Shown in pieces: positions 32,299 to 39,840 of a DNA stretch of 45,130 nt. The stretch comes from Actinomadura sp. KC06 (GTDB lineage Bacteria; Actinomycetota; Actinomycetes; Streptosporangiales; Streptosporangiaceae), in assembly GCF_004348735.1 (NCBI RefSeq), contig NZ_SMKT01000065.1, forward strand, positions 1 to 45,130, in the 5' to 3' direction. The notes beneath the pieces were generated by a model. It saw only the letters and a program-made list of their open reading frames with translations. It was not told the origin of the DNA and did not search any database. Positions within the stretch are counted from its first letter, which is position 1. Every line of letters begins with the position of its first letter. Position numbers and translations under genes: made by a program.

Positions 32299-32576
32299 TG
32301 CCGGCTCCACCGGCTCCCGTCGACCCCGGAGGCGCGGCCCCCGTGCAGGGACCGCGCCTCCGGGCCGCCGGGGCGAACCCGTCCGTCCGATCCCGTCCGT
32401 CCGTTCACGTCCATGACCTGCCCGACGAGCTGGCCGTCCGGCTGCACGCGCTGCGGCGTGCGCGCCGGGACGCGCGGACGAGGGCTTCGCGTGTGCGGCG
32501 CGTCCTGCTCGCGCCGTCCGCGCCGTCCATTCCGTCCGCGCCCGTCGCACCCGCCGAAACGCACGTGCACCTCTGA
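32298..32576 (+). CDS. Putative ribbon-helix-helix DNA-binding protein overlapping whiB7
   Basis: A 92-codon frame begins at ATG 32298, overlapping the whiB7 stop as TGATG. Its third codon positions are overwhelmingly G or C, as in real genes of this genome. After a Pro/Ala-rich start, residues near 40-72 (SVHVHDLPDELAVRLHALRR and the following basic helix ending VRRVLLAP) match the ribbon-helix-helix layout: a beta strand, then Asp-Leu-Pro-Asp-Glu opening helix A, then a basic helix B. FitA/VapB-type antitoxins and Arc/MetJ repressors share this plan. The tail is low complexity. There is no separate ribosome binding site, so expression would depend on termination-reinitiation from whiB7. No toxin partner follows. 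It may be genuine, or a chance frame. Confidence 0.45.
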   Translation: MPAPPAPVDPGGAAPVQGPRLRAAGANPSVRSRPSVHVHDLPDELAVRLHALRRARRDARTRASRVRRVLLAPSAPSIPSAPVAPAETHVHL

Positions 32577-32702
32577 CCTGCTGGGGGACGCCCGCACCGG
32601 TAGCAGGACGCCGTCCGCCCTTCTTGGATGGTTTGGCGGACGAGCGCCTCCCGGCGGGCGTCTGGAGCGCGTCCAGGTGGCCCTACCTCACCGGACGCGC
32701 GA

Positions 32703-32742
32703 AGCGGGGCCCCGCGCATCTCATCAATGCGCGGGCCCCGCT
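32703..32742. terminator. Bidirectional terminator between whiB7 region and the AarF gene
   Basis: A 16-bp stem (32703-32719 with 32727-32742, one bulged C) and a 7-nt loop, followed by TAATTTT. It lies between converging transcripts. Confidence 0.85.
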
Positions 32743-32759
32743 TAATTTTCGCTGGCTCG

Positions 32760-34100
32760 TCAGCCGGAAATGAGTTCGCCGTCCTCGTCGTCGGCGAAAC
32801 CGGGCACCCACTTCAGCGACTCGGCGCGGGCCGGGATCTCGCATTCCAGCTGGCACAGCACGCCGGTGCCCGCCGACAGCACCCGGTGGATGATCACATA
32901 CTCGGGCGGCAGGTTGAGCTGCCGCACCACATTGCCCGGACGCAGGTCCGTCACCCTGGCCGCCATGTCGCGCAGCCATTCGCGGCTGAAATTGAACGTC
33001 TCGGTCACGAACGGCTCGGTGATCGGCGCGAGGAACGCCTGCAGCGAGTCGGCGTCGATCTCCACGCCCTCGCGGATGAAGTCCTCGCGGCGCAGCGCCT
33101 CCTCGACCTCGTCGATGTCGGCCATCGTGCCGATGCGCAGCAGCAGGCCGAGCCGCCGCTGGAAACCGCCGGGGATGCGGTCGACGGCGCCGAAGTCGAG
33201 GACGCCGAGCCGGCCGTCCTCCAGCAGCCGGAAGTTCCCCGGATGCGGGTCGCCGTGCAGCATCCCGCACCGCTTCGGCCCGGAGAGCAGGAAGCGGCAG
33301 TACAGCAGGGCCGCGTGGTTCCGCGTCTCCTGGTCGCCCTCGCTGATGATCTTCGAGAGGAGGGTGCCGTCCATCCACTCGCTGATCAGGATGTTCCCGT
33401 TCTGCGCGATGACCTCGGGGATGTAGAAGTCGGGATCGCCGTCATAGGCGTCCCGGAAGATCGTCTGGGACTCGGCCTCGATCGTGTAGTCGAGCTCCTC
33501 GACCACCCGCTCCTTCAGCTCCGCGAGCATCGACTTGACGTCCAGGCCGGGCATCAGCACGCCGAACAGCCGGCCGAGGCGGGCGAGCTGGTTGAAGTCG
33601 CTGATCAGCGCCTTCCCGGCGCCCGGATACTGCACCTTGACCGCGACCGGACGGCCGTCGTGCCAGACGGCGCGGTGCACCTGCCCGATGGACGCGGCCG
33701 CGGCCGGCTGGTCGTCGAACGACTCGAAGTAGTCGCGCCAGTCGTCCCCGAGGAACTCGGCGAGGACCTTGTGGACGGTCCCGGCCGGCAGCGGGGGAGC
33801 GGCCTCCTGCAGCCTGGTCAGCGTGGCGCGGTACGGGCCGGCGATCTCCGGCGGCAGCGCCGCCTCGAAGATCGACAGCATCTGGCCGAGCTTCATCGCC
33901 CCGCCCTTGAGCTCGCCGAGCACCTTGAACAGCTGCTCGGCGGTCCGCGTCTGGATCTCCAGCGCGACGGTCTCGGCCGGGCGGCCGAACGTCCGCTTCC
34001 CCATCCCGAGCGCGGTGCGCCCCGCGAAGCCGATGGGGAGGGACGCCAGCTTTGCTGACCGCGTCACCGCGCGGCGGGGAAGATCGCTCACGCGGACCAT
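32760..34100 (-). CDS. AarF/ABC1/UbiB family atypical kinase-like protein
   Basis: A 446-residue protein kinase-like protein. The KxGQ signature is in AMKLGQMLS, the Ala-rich loop and nucleotide lysine in AAAASIGQVHRA...VAVKVQYPG, the helix glutamate in EELDYTIEAES, and the catalytic region in MLHGDPHPGNF and LDFGAVD. Family members bind ATP and support isoprenoid quinone or lipid functions in bacteria; some act as ATPases. In M. tuberculosis the equivalent Rv3197 neighbours whiB7, as here. ATG 34100 gives a length close to that protein; GTG 34091 is an alternative start, and longer upstream frames lack support. No membrane segments are evident. Confidence 0.88.
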   Translation of the reverse strand: MVRVSDLPRRAVTRSAKLASLPIGFAGRTALGMGKRTFGRPAETVALEIQTRTAEQLFKVLGELKGGAMKLGQMLSIFEAALPPEIAGPYRATLTRLQEAAPPLPAGTVHKVLAEFLGDDWRDYFESFDDQPAAAASIGQVHRAVWHDGRPVAVKVQYPGAGKALISDFNQLARLGRLFGVLMPGLDVKSMLAELKERVVEELDYTIEAESQTIFRDAYDGDPDFYIPEVIAQNGNILISEWMDGTLLSKIISEGDQETRNHAALLYCRFLLSGPKRCGMLHGDPHPGNFRLLEDGRLGVLDFGAVDRIPGGFQRRLGLLLRIGTMADIDEVEEALRREDFIREGVEIDADSLQAFLAPITEPFVTETFNFSREWLRDMAARVTDLRPGNVVRQLNLPPEYVIIHRVLSAGTGVLCQLECEIPARAESLKWVPGFADDEDGELISG

Positions 34101-34253
34101 TCTCGGTGATCGGCTGTCGTTCACGCCACAACCACCCGCAAGTATCGCCGGAGTCAAGAACGGTGGAACGATCTGACCTGCGGCGACGCGGTAAGTGTGC
34201 GCTTTCTCACGCCGTGGCCTGGCCCGCGGGAGGGCACCGGGCGGGCGTCGCGG

Positions 34254-34259
34254 TACGGT
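34254..34259 (+). promoter_or_regulatory. Leaderless -10 element of the enoyl-CoA hydratase gene
   Basis: TACGGT followed by 7 nt and ATG 34267; no ribosome binding site. Confidence 0.55.
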
Positions 34260-34266
34260 GCGGGCC

Positions 34267-35055
34267 ATGCCTGAACCGCTGCTCGCCGAACGCCGCCCGG
34301 ACGGGATCGCCGTCCTGACGCTGAACGACCCCGCCCGCCGCAACGCGATGTCGGACGAGATGACCGCGGCCTGGCAGGCCGCGATCGAGGACCTGCGCCG
34401 CGACAGGGACGTGCGCTGCGTCGTCGTGACCGGCGCGGGCAGCGCGTTCAGCTCCGGAGGCGACCTGTCCTGGCTCGCCGACACCAACGACGTCGCCGTC
34501 CCCGCCCTCCGCGACCGGATGCTGACCTTCTACCGGACGTGGCTGACGATCCGCGGCCTGGAGGTCCCGACGATCGCCGCCGTCAACGGGCACGCCGTCG
34601 GCGCCGGGCTGTGCCTCGCGCTGGCCTGCGACCTGCGGTACGCGGCGTCCGGCGCCAAGCTCCTCGCCCCGTTCACCGCGCTCGGGCTGCACCCCGGCAT
34701 GGCCGCGACCTGGCTGCTCCCCGAGGTCGCCGGGCTGCCGCTGGCCCGCGAGATGCTCCTGGCCGGACGGATCGTCACCGGCGCCGAGGCCGAGCGGTAC
34801 GGCCTGGTCAACAAGGCCGTGCCCGGCGACCAGGTGCTGGACGAGGCGCTCACCGTCGCCGGCCGGGTCGCCGCGCAGGCCCCGATCGCCACCCGGCTCA
34901 CCAAGGCGGCCCTCTCCGGCGGCGGGCACGGCGACATGGAGGCGGCGCTGCGCTGGGAGTCGCTCGCGCAGCCCGTCACGATGTCGTCCAGGGACATGCT
35001 GGAAGGGCTCGCGGCGCAGCGGGACAAGCGCGTCCCGCGGTTCACGGGCGAGTGA
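34267..35055 (+). CDS. Enoyl-CoA hydratase/isomerase (crotonase) family protein
   Basis: A 262-residue crotonase-fold enzyme. The first oxyanion-hole block is AFSSGGDLSWLAD and the second is NGHAVGAGLCLALACDLRYAA; PFTALGLHPGMAATWLLPEVAG follows where hydratases place their second catalytic glutamate. The C-terminal helices (AERYGLVNKAVPGDQ ... ARLTKAAL-like segment) are typical. It probably acts on an enoyl-CoA, but hydratase, isomerase or another crotonase reaction cannot be distinguished with certainty. ATG 34267 is fixed by the leaderless promoter. It is divergent from the AarF gene. Confidence 0.88.
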   Translation: MPEPLLAERRPDGIAVLTLNDPARRNAMSDEMTAAWQAAIEDLRRDRDVRCVVVTGAGSAFSSGGDLSWLADTNDVAVPALRDRMLTFYRTWLTIRGLEVPTIAAVNGHAVGAGLCLALACDLRYAASGAKLLAPFTALGLHPGMAATWLLPEVAGLPLAREMLLAGRIVTGAEAERYGLVNKAVPGDQVLDEALTVAGRVAAQAPIATRLTKAALSGGGHGDMEAALRWESLAQPVTMSSRDMLEGLAAQRDKRVPRFTGE

Positions 35056-35128
35056 ACGTCGGTCAAAAACAGACCTCCTGACCTGCGACAACGTCAAACA
35101 CCCCCTGTGGTGGAGGCAAATTTTCGAG

Positions 35129-35134
35129 TACGGT
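35129..35134 (+). promoter_or_regulatory. Leaderless -10 element of the YgjP-like gene
   Basis: TACGGT followed by 6 nt and GTG 35141; no ribosome binding site. Confidence 0.55.
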
Positions 35135-35140
35135 TCAGGC

Positions 35141-35722
35141 GTGCCCCCTAACGTTGAGGTCCGTCGCAGCGCGAGGCGCCGGCGAACCGTGTCCGCCTAC
35201 CGAGACGGCGACAAGGTGGTGGTGATGGTTCCGTCCAGGCTGAGCAAGACCGAAGAGGAACAGTGGATCGCGACCATCCTGGAGCGGCTCGAAGAGAGGG
35301 AACGCCGCCGGCGGCCCAGCGACGCCGACCTCCAGTCGCGGGCCAGGGAGCTGTCCCGCCGCTACCTGGACGGCCGCGCCGACCCCACCAGCGTCCGCTG
35401 GGTCGCGAACCAGCGCACCCGCTGGGGATCGTGCACCCCCGACGACGGAACGATCCGGCTGTCCACCCGCCTGCGGGGCATGCCGGGGTGGGTCGTCGAC
35501 TACGTCCTCGTCCACGAGCTGGCGCACCTGCTCATCCCGGGGCACGGCGCCGACTTCTGGGAGCTGGTCGGCAACTACCCGAAGGCCGACCGGGCCCGCG
35601 GCTACCTGGAGGGCGTCGCCGCCGCCGCGCACCTGCCCCTTGAGGCGGACGCGCCCGACGACGAGGTCGCCGGCGACGGCGTCCACCACGGCGACGACTT
35701 CCCGCACGAGGTCGCCGGGTGA
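35141..35722 (+). CDS. YgjP/DUF45-like (M48-type) zinc metallopeptidase
   Basis: A 193-residue putative metallopeptidase. The core reads RTRWGSCTPDDGTIRLSTRL followed by VDYVLVHELAHLLIPGHGADFW, that is HExxH plus a third histidine, the arrangement of YgjP/WLM-type zincins. The basic N-terminus (VEVRRSARRRRTVSAYRDG) matches the family's opening strands. Substrates of these proteins are not established. GTG 35141 is supported by the leaderless promoter. Its TGA overlaps the next GTG as GTGA, so the downstream hypothetical gene is coupled to it. The acidic, His-containing C-terminal tail looks lineage-specific. Confidence 0.85.
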   Translation: MPPNVEVRRSARRRRTVSAYRDGDKVVVMVPSRLSKTEEEQWIATILERLEERERRRRPSDADLQSRARELSRRYLDGRADPTSVRWVANQRTRWGSCTPDDGTIRLSTRLRGMPGWVVDYVLVHELAHLLIPGHGADFWELVGNYPKADRARGYLEGVAAAAHLPLEADAPDDEVAGDGVHHGDDFPHEVAG

Positions 35723-36408
35723 CCCACCCGCCCGAACCGGCCCCGGCCCCGGACTCCGGTGTCTCGGCGCGGTTCGCCGCGGTGCTCTCCCTTCCCGGCA
35801 GGCCGCTGGACGTCCCGCCTGGCGTCGACCCCCGCGCATTCCGGCTCGCGCTGCTCGAAGACACCTACGAGGTCGTCGCCGGGCTCGAACTGGTGACGTC
35901 CGCGCTCGTCCTCGACCCGCCCGACCAGCCGGACGCCGAGGCCGTGACCTGGCCAGGCACGCCGATCGTCCGGGAGCCGACGCTCGCGGGCGCGTTCGCG
36001 GCGCTGCACGCGCTCGGCGCCGGGACGGCCGCGCTGGTCGCGGCGGACGCCCCCGACCTGCCGCCGCTGCTGATCGGCAAGCTGTTCCGCGCCCTCGGCC
36101 ACGCCCCGGCCGCCGCCTGCCCCGCCCAACCGGACGATCATGGCGAGGGCCGTCCCGCCGGGCTCGTCGCGCTCGCCGCCCGGCTGCCGCTGCCCGGCTG
36201 GCTCGCCGCGGCCCTTCAGGACATCGATCTCGACACGCCGGACGCGCTGGCCCGGCTGCGCGCCGCCGCCCCGCGCCCCGGCCTCGTCCCGCAGGGGCCC
36301 GGCTGGCACCGCCTCCGCACCGCCCATGACCTGCGGTTTCTCGACCCGGGGCTGGAGGGCTGGGAGAACACCCGCGCCCTCCTCGAAGGTCACCCGCTGA
36401 GTTCCTGA
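35719..36408 (+). CDS. Hypothetical protein, coupled to the YgjP-like gene
   Basis: A 229-residue soluble protein that I do not recognise firmly. It has a short Pro-rich N-terminus, then alternating strands and helices: LVTSALVLDPP, an AALHALGAGTAALVAADAPDLPPLLIGKLFRAL block, GLVALAARLPLP and LRFLDPGLEGWENTRALL at the end. The DAPDLP...LIGKLFRAL segment recalls the Asp-containing loop of nucleotidyltransferase-like (MobA/CofC or TIGR04282) folds, but the N-terminal signature of those enzymes is missing, so I keep it as hypothetical. GTG 35719 lies in the stop of the previous gene. Its own stop overlaps the 3' end of the convergent Nudix gene by 19 bp. Confidence 0.7.
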   Translation: MTHPPEPAPAPDSGVSARFAAVLSLPGRPLDVPPGVDPRAFRLALLEDTYEVVAGLELVTSALVLDPPDQPDAEAVTWPGTPIVREPTLAGAFAALHALGAGTAALVAADAPDLPPLLIGKLFRALGHAPAAACPAQPDDHGEGRPAGLVALAARLPLPGWLAAALQDIDLDTPDALARLRAAAPRPGLVPQGPGWHRLRTAHDLRFLDPGLEGWENTRALLEGHPLSS

Positions 36409-36953
36409 CAGCGCGCCACGAGCCGCCGGAGGGCGTCGTCGGTCGGCTCGGGGAGGCCGTCGACGGGGAACCAGGCGAGGGCGTCCGACTCGTCGCTCAC
36501 CGTGTGCCGCGCGTCCGCCGGGGCGATCGCCGCGTACTGGACGTCGAGATGCCACGTCCCGCCCGGGTGGCAGCGGACGGCGTGCCGATCGAGCTGGACG
36601 GGCCCCGGCAGCAGCCGCAGATCCCCGATGCCCGACTCCTCCGTCGCCTCCCGCAGCGCCACGCCCGCGAGCGTCGCGTCGCCGGGCTCGCAGTGCCCGC
36701 CGAGCTGGAACCACAGCTTGAACTTCGCATGCAGGGTCAGCAGCACGCGGTTACGGGACGCGTCGAGAACGGCGGTGCTGGCGGTGATGTGCCCCGCCGC
36801 GCATTCGCGCCACATCCCGTCCGCCGGGTACTGCTCCAGGTGCCGCAGGAAACCGAGCCGGACGTCCTCCTGCCCGGCGTCAGGCGCCTCCCACGACGAC
36901 AGGACCCGCACGGCGTCCTCGTACAGGGCGCCTCGCGGAACGCCCTGCGTCAC
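36390..36953 (-). CDS. Nudix hydrolase
   Basis: A 187-residue Nudix protein. The box GGHCEPGDATLAGVALREATEESGI contains the Gly-x5-Glu-x7-Arg-Glu-x-x-Glu-Glu pattern, with an Asp in place of the usual first-loop residue spacing but all catalytic glutamates present. The sequence before the box (HITASTAVLDASRNRVLLTLHAKFKLWFQL) is the usual strand pair. The substrate is unknown. GTG 36953 is preceded by GGGA at about 6 nt; a longer frame from 37031 is not supported. It is convergent with the hypothetical gene. The 187 bp upstream, up to the end of the DUF2342 gene, carry only weak frames. Confidence 0.85.
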   Translation of the reverse strand: MTQGVPRGALYEDAVRVLSSWEAPDAGQEDVRLGFLRHLEQYPADGMWRECAAGHITASTAVLDASRNRVLLTLHAKFKLWFQLGGHCEPGDATLAGVALREATEESGIGDLRLLPGPVQLDRHAVRCHPGGTWHLDVQYAAIAPADARHTVSDESDALAWFPVDGLPEPTDDALRRLVARCQELSG

Positions 36954-37140
36954 GTGCGTCCCACGCGCGGGTAACGAGAGTTGACGGGATGGCGGCGACG
37001 GCGCTCCTGGTCGACGGGCCGCTGCCAGCACAGGCTCCGCCGCGCGACCCGGCGCCTGATCGCCCTCGTGGACGATCCCGGCCCGTACCGGCAGCCGTTC
37101 ACCCGCGTCACCGGCGACCCGTGCGACTCACGCGACAGGC

Positions 37141-38568
37141 TCATGCGCGAGACCCGCCGTCGCCCGAGCCGTCGTCGCCGTCGTCCTTGTCGTCGGGCTT
37201 GTCATCCGCCTTGTCGTCGGGCTTTTCGTCCGGCTTCTCGTCGAGCTTCTTGGCTTCGCTCTCGTCCGGGGCCTTGGTGAGGTTCGACAGGTCCAGGTCG
37301 GACAGGCCCTCGATCTCGTCGCGGCCGTGGACGAACCCATCCGGGTCGTCGAGGTCGTCGGACGTCGGGAGCAGGTCGGGGTGGTCCCAGATCGCGTCCC
37401 GGCCTTGCGTGCCCCGCACTTCCGTGAGCGTCCGCCACAGGCTCGCCGCCTCGCGCAGCCGCCGCGGCCGCAGCTCCAGGCCGACGAGCGTCGCGAACGT
37501 CCGTTCCGCCGGGCCGCCCGTCGCGCGGCGCCGCCGCACCGCCTCGGCCAGCTTCACCGAACCGGGCAGCCGCCCCTGCGCCGCCTCGTTGACGACCGTG
37601 TCGACCCAGCCCTCGACCAGCGCCAGCGTCGTCTCCAGCCGGGCCAGCGCCGCCTTCTGCCGCGGCGTCTCCTCAGGCTGGAGCTGGATCTCGCCGCCGA
37701 GCGCCTCCTGGATCGCCTCCGGGTTGGACAGATCGAGGCCCTGGACGGCCTGCTCGATGCCCGACAGGTCGACGGTGATGCCCCGCGCGTACTCCTCGAC
37801 CGCGCCCAGCAGATGCGAGCGCAGCCACGGGACGTGCGCGAAGAGCCGCTGGTGGGCGGCCTCCCGGAGCGCCAGATACAGGCGGACCTCGTCGCCGGAG
37901 ACCTCCAGGCCCGAGCCGAACGCCTCGACGCCCGCGGGCAGCAGCGCCCCGACGCCGCTCGGCGCGAGCGGCAGGCCCACGTCGGCGGAGCCGGTGACCT
38001 CGCGGGCCAGCGCCCCCAGCGCCTGCCCGGCCTGGCCGCCGACCATCGCGCCCGCCATCTGCTTGACCATCCCGATCAGCGGGCCCGCCATCGCCTGCAT
38101 GTCGGCGGGGATGTCGCCGCCGGCGCCGCCGAGCGCCCCGCCCATCGACTCGACCATGCGCGCCGCGATCGGGTCGCACACCTTCGCCCACACCGGGAGC
38201 GTCTGCTCGATCCACTCGGACCGGCTCCACGCCCGCGGCGTCCGGATCCCGGCGGGCAGCGTCGTCTTCTCGTCCAGCCACAGGTCGGCCAGGCGCAGCG
38301 CCTCCTCGACCTGGCGGCGCTCGCTGTCGACGACCGAGGGGTCGCCCTGCTCCACCACCTGGTGCCGCGCTATGTTCTTGGCCAGATCCCAGTTCAGGGG
38401 GCCGCCGGCGCCGCCGCCCGCACCCTGGCCGCCGATCATGTCGGCGAACCGGTGCAGCATGTCGGCGAACTGCGCCATGTCGCCGCCCATGCCCTTGAAT
38501 GGATCCTGGGGCCGGTCGTCGTCGTCGCCGTCGCCTGGACGGTTGAAGCCGAACGGAGTGTCACTCAT
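37141..38568 (-). CDS. DUF2342 (zincin-like, F420-biosynthesis-associated) protein
   Basis: A 475-residue actinobacterial protein. The N-terminus (TPFGFNRPGDGDDDDRPQDPFKGM), the Gly/Ala/Met-rich middle (LIGMVKQMAGAMVGGQAGQALG) and the helix LALREAAHQRLFAHVPWLRSHLL with GLELRPRRLREA later are typical of the DUF2342 'zinc-dependent metalloprotease' family. The motif here is REAAH rather than a full HExxH, so protease activity is doubtful. The C-terminal 40 residues are a Lys/Asp/Pro low-complexity tail built from short repeats. ATG 38568 has AGGGG 7 nt upstream. It corresponds to Rv3195 in the mycobacterial order and is divergent from the SDR gene. Confidence 0.85.
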   Translation of the reverse strand: MSDTPFGFNRPGDGDDDDRPQDPFKGMGGDMAQFADMLHRFADMIGGQGAGGGAGGPLNWDLAKNIARHQVVEQGDPSVVDSERRQVEEALRLADLWLDEKTTLPAGIRTPRAWSRSEWIEQTLPVWAKVCDPIAARMVESMGGALGGAGGDIPADMQAMAGPLIGMVKQMAGAMVGGQAGQALGALAREVTGSADVGLPLAPSGVGALLPAGVEAFGSGLEVSGDEVRLYLALREAAHQRLFAHVPWLRSHLLGAVEEYARGITVDLSGIEQAVQGLDLSNPEAIQEALGGEIQLQPEETPRQKAALARLETTLALVEGWVDTVVNEAAQGRLPGSVKLAEAVRRRRATGGPAERTFATLVGLELRPRRLREAASLWRTLTEVRGTQGRDAIWDHPDLLPTSDDLDDPDGFVHGRDEIEGLSDLDLSNLTKAPDESEAKKLDEKPDEKPDDKADDKPDDKDDGDDGSGDGGSRA

Positions 38569-38657
38569 CGGTTTGCCCCTGGGATGCATGATGGGCTCAT
38601 ATCCGCAACGTTAGCCGGTCCCGGCAAGGTCGCGTACACAAGGAAGGGGGCACCCCC

Positions 38658-39740
38658 GTGGCAACGGGCAAGGTTCGCCCTCGGCGTAGCAAGGGCCCGG
38701 TCGTCGCCGTCACCGGCGCCGCCTCCGGTGCGGGGCGGCTGCTGGCCGCCCGGCTCGCCGAACGGCAGGAGATCCGCAAGGTCGTCGCCATCGACGGGCA
38801 CCGCGGCGACGTGCCCGGGGTCACATGGCGCGTCGTCGACATCCGCGACCCGCTGCTGTCCAACCGGCTGTCGGACGTCGACGTGATCGTCAACCTGGAC
38901 GTCGAGCACTCCCCGGACGTCGACCCCCGCGACCGCCGCACCCACAACGTCCGCGGCGCCCAGACCGTCGTCACCGCGGCCGCCGCCGCCCGGGTCCGCC
39001 GCGTGGTCCTCGTCACGTCCGCGATGGTGTACGGGGCCGAGCCCGGCAACGAGGTCCCGCTGCACGAGGACGCGCCGCTGCTCGCCGAGGCCAGCACGTC
39101 CATCGCGGGGGACTACCTGGAGATGGAGGAGCTGGCCGCGACCGCGCCCGTCACCCACCCCGGGCTGGACGTCACCGTCGTCCGTCCCGCCGCGCTCGCC
39201 GGGCCCGGCATCGACACCGTCATCACCCGGCACTTCGAGGCGCCGCGGCTGCTCTCGGTCAAGGGCAGCACGCCCGGCTGGCAGTTCTGCCACATCGAGG
39301 ACCTCGCGTCCGCGCTGGACATCGTCGTCACCGAGGACGTCACCGGCCCCCTCACGGTCGGCTGCGAGGGCTGGCTCGGCCCCGACGAGGTCACCGAGAT
39401 CACCGGGAAGCGGAGCTTCGAATTGCCCGCCGCGCTCACCTTCGGCATGGCGCAGCGGCTGCACCGGCTCGGCATGACGCCCGCGCCCGCCACCGACCTG
39501 CACTACGTCGCCTACCCGTGGGTCGTGGACTGCGCGCGGCTCCGCGCCGCCGGCTGGAAACCCCTGTACGACAACGCCGCCGCGCTGCGCGCCGTGATGG
39601 AGGAGACCGCCGGGCGGCACGCCGTCGTCGGACGCCGCGTCGGCGGCAAGGAGGCCACGATGGCGACCGCCGCGGGTGCCACCGTCGCCGCGATCGGCGC
39701 GGCCGCCGCCATCCGCCGCGCCCGCAAACGCCGCCGCTGA
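38658..39740 (+). CDS. NAD-dependent epimerase/dehydratase (extended SDR) family protein
   Basis: A 360-residue protein with a Rossmann start VVAVTGAASGAGRLLAARLA, an acidic strand-2 end (VVAIDGH), DVDVIVNLDVEHSPD, RRVVLVTSAMVYGAEPGNEVPL and a downstream GDYLEMEELAA segment. The YxxxK catalytic pair of active extended SDRs is not evident at the expected place (DYLEMEE), so this may be a binding or regulatory member rather than an oxidoreductase. The C-terminus is an Ala-rich stretch and a run of basic residues, possibly membrane associated. GTG 38658 has AAGGAAGGGGG upstream at good spacing. Confidence 0.82.
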   Translation: MATGKVRPRRSKGPVVAVTGAASGAGRLLAARLAERQEIRKVVAIDGHRGDVPGVTWRVVDIRDPLLSNRLSDVDVIVNLDVEHSPDVDPRDRRTHNVRGAQTVVTAAAAARVRRVVLVTSAMVYGAEPGNEVPLHEDAPLLAEASTSIAGDYLEMEELAATAPVTHPGLDVTVVRPAALAGPGIDTVITRHFEAPRLLSVKGSTPGWQFCHIEDLASALDIVVTEDVTGPLTVGCEGWLGPDEVTEITGKRSFELPAALTFGMAQRLHRLGMTPAPATDLHYVAYPWVVDCARLRAAGWKPLYDNAAALRAVMEETAGRHAVVGRRVGGKEATMATAAGATVAAIGAAAAIRRARKRRR

Positions 39741-39805
39741 CCCGGTTGCCACTGGGCCCGTCGCCGCTGACCCCGCCGAGGCTGGGCCCGTCGCCGGTGG
39801 GCCCG

Positions 39806-39824
39806 GCCGGGGCTGGGCCCCGGC
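39806..39824. terminator. GC hairpin between converging SDR and UPF0182 genes
   Basis: An 8-bp perfect stem (39806-39813 with 39817-39824) and a 3-nt loop, within a stretch of repeated CTGGGCCCGTCGCCG (39752 onwards). Confidence 0.5.
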
Positions 39825-39840
39825 CCGGGGCTCGGCGGGC

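Noticed and set aside
36954..37140. Short frames between the Nudix and DUF2342 genes, one reading ...LIALVDDPGPYRQPFTRV...
   Set aside because: Too short, no start signals, and they run into the 3' end of DUF2342; perhaps a decayed fragment, but not supportable.
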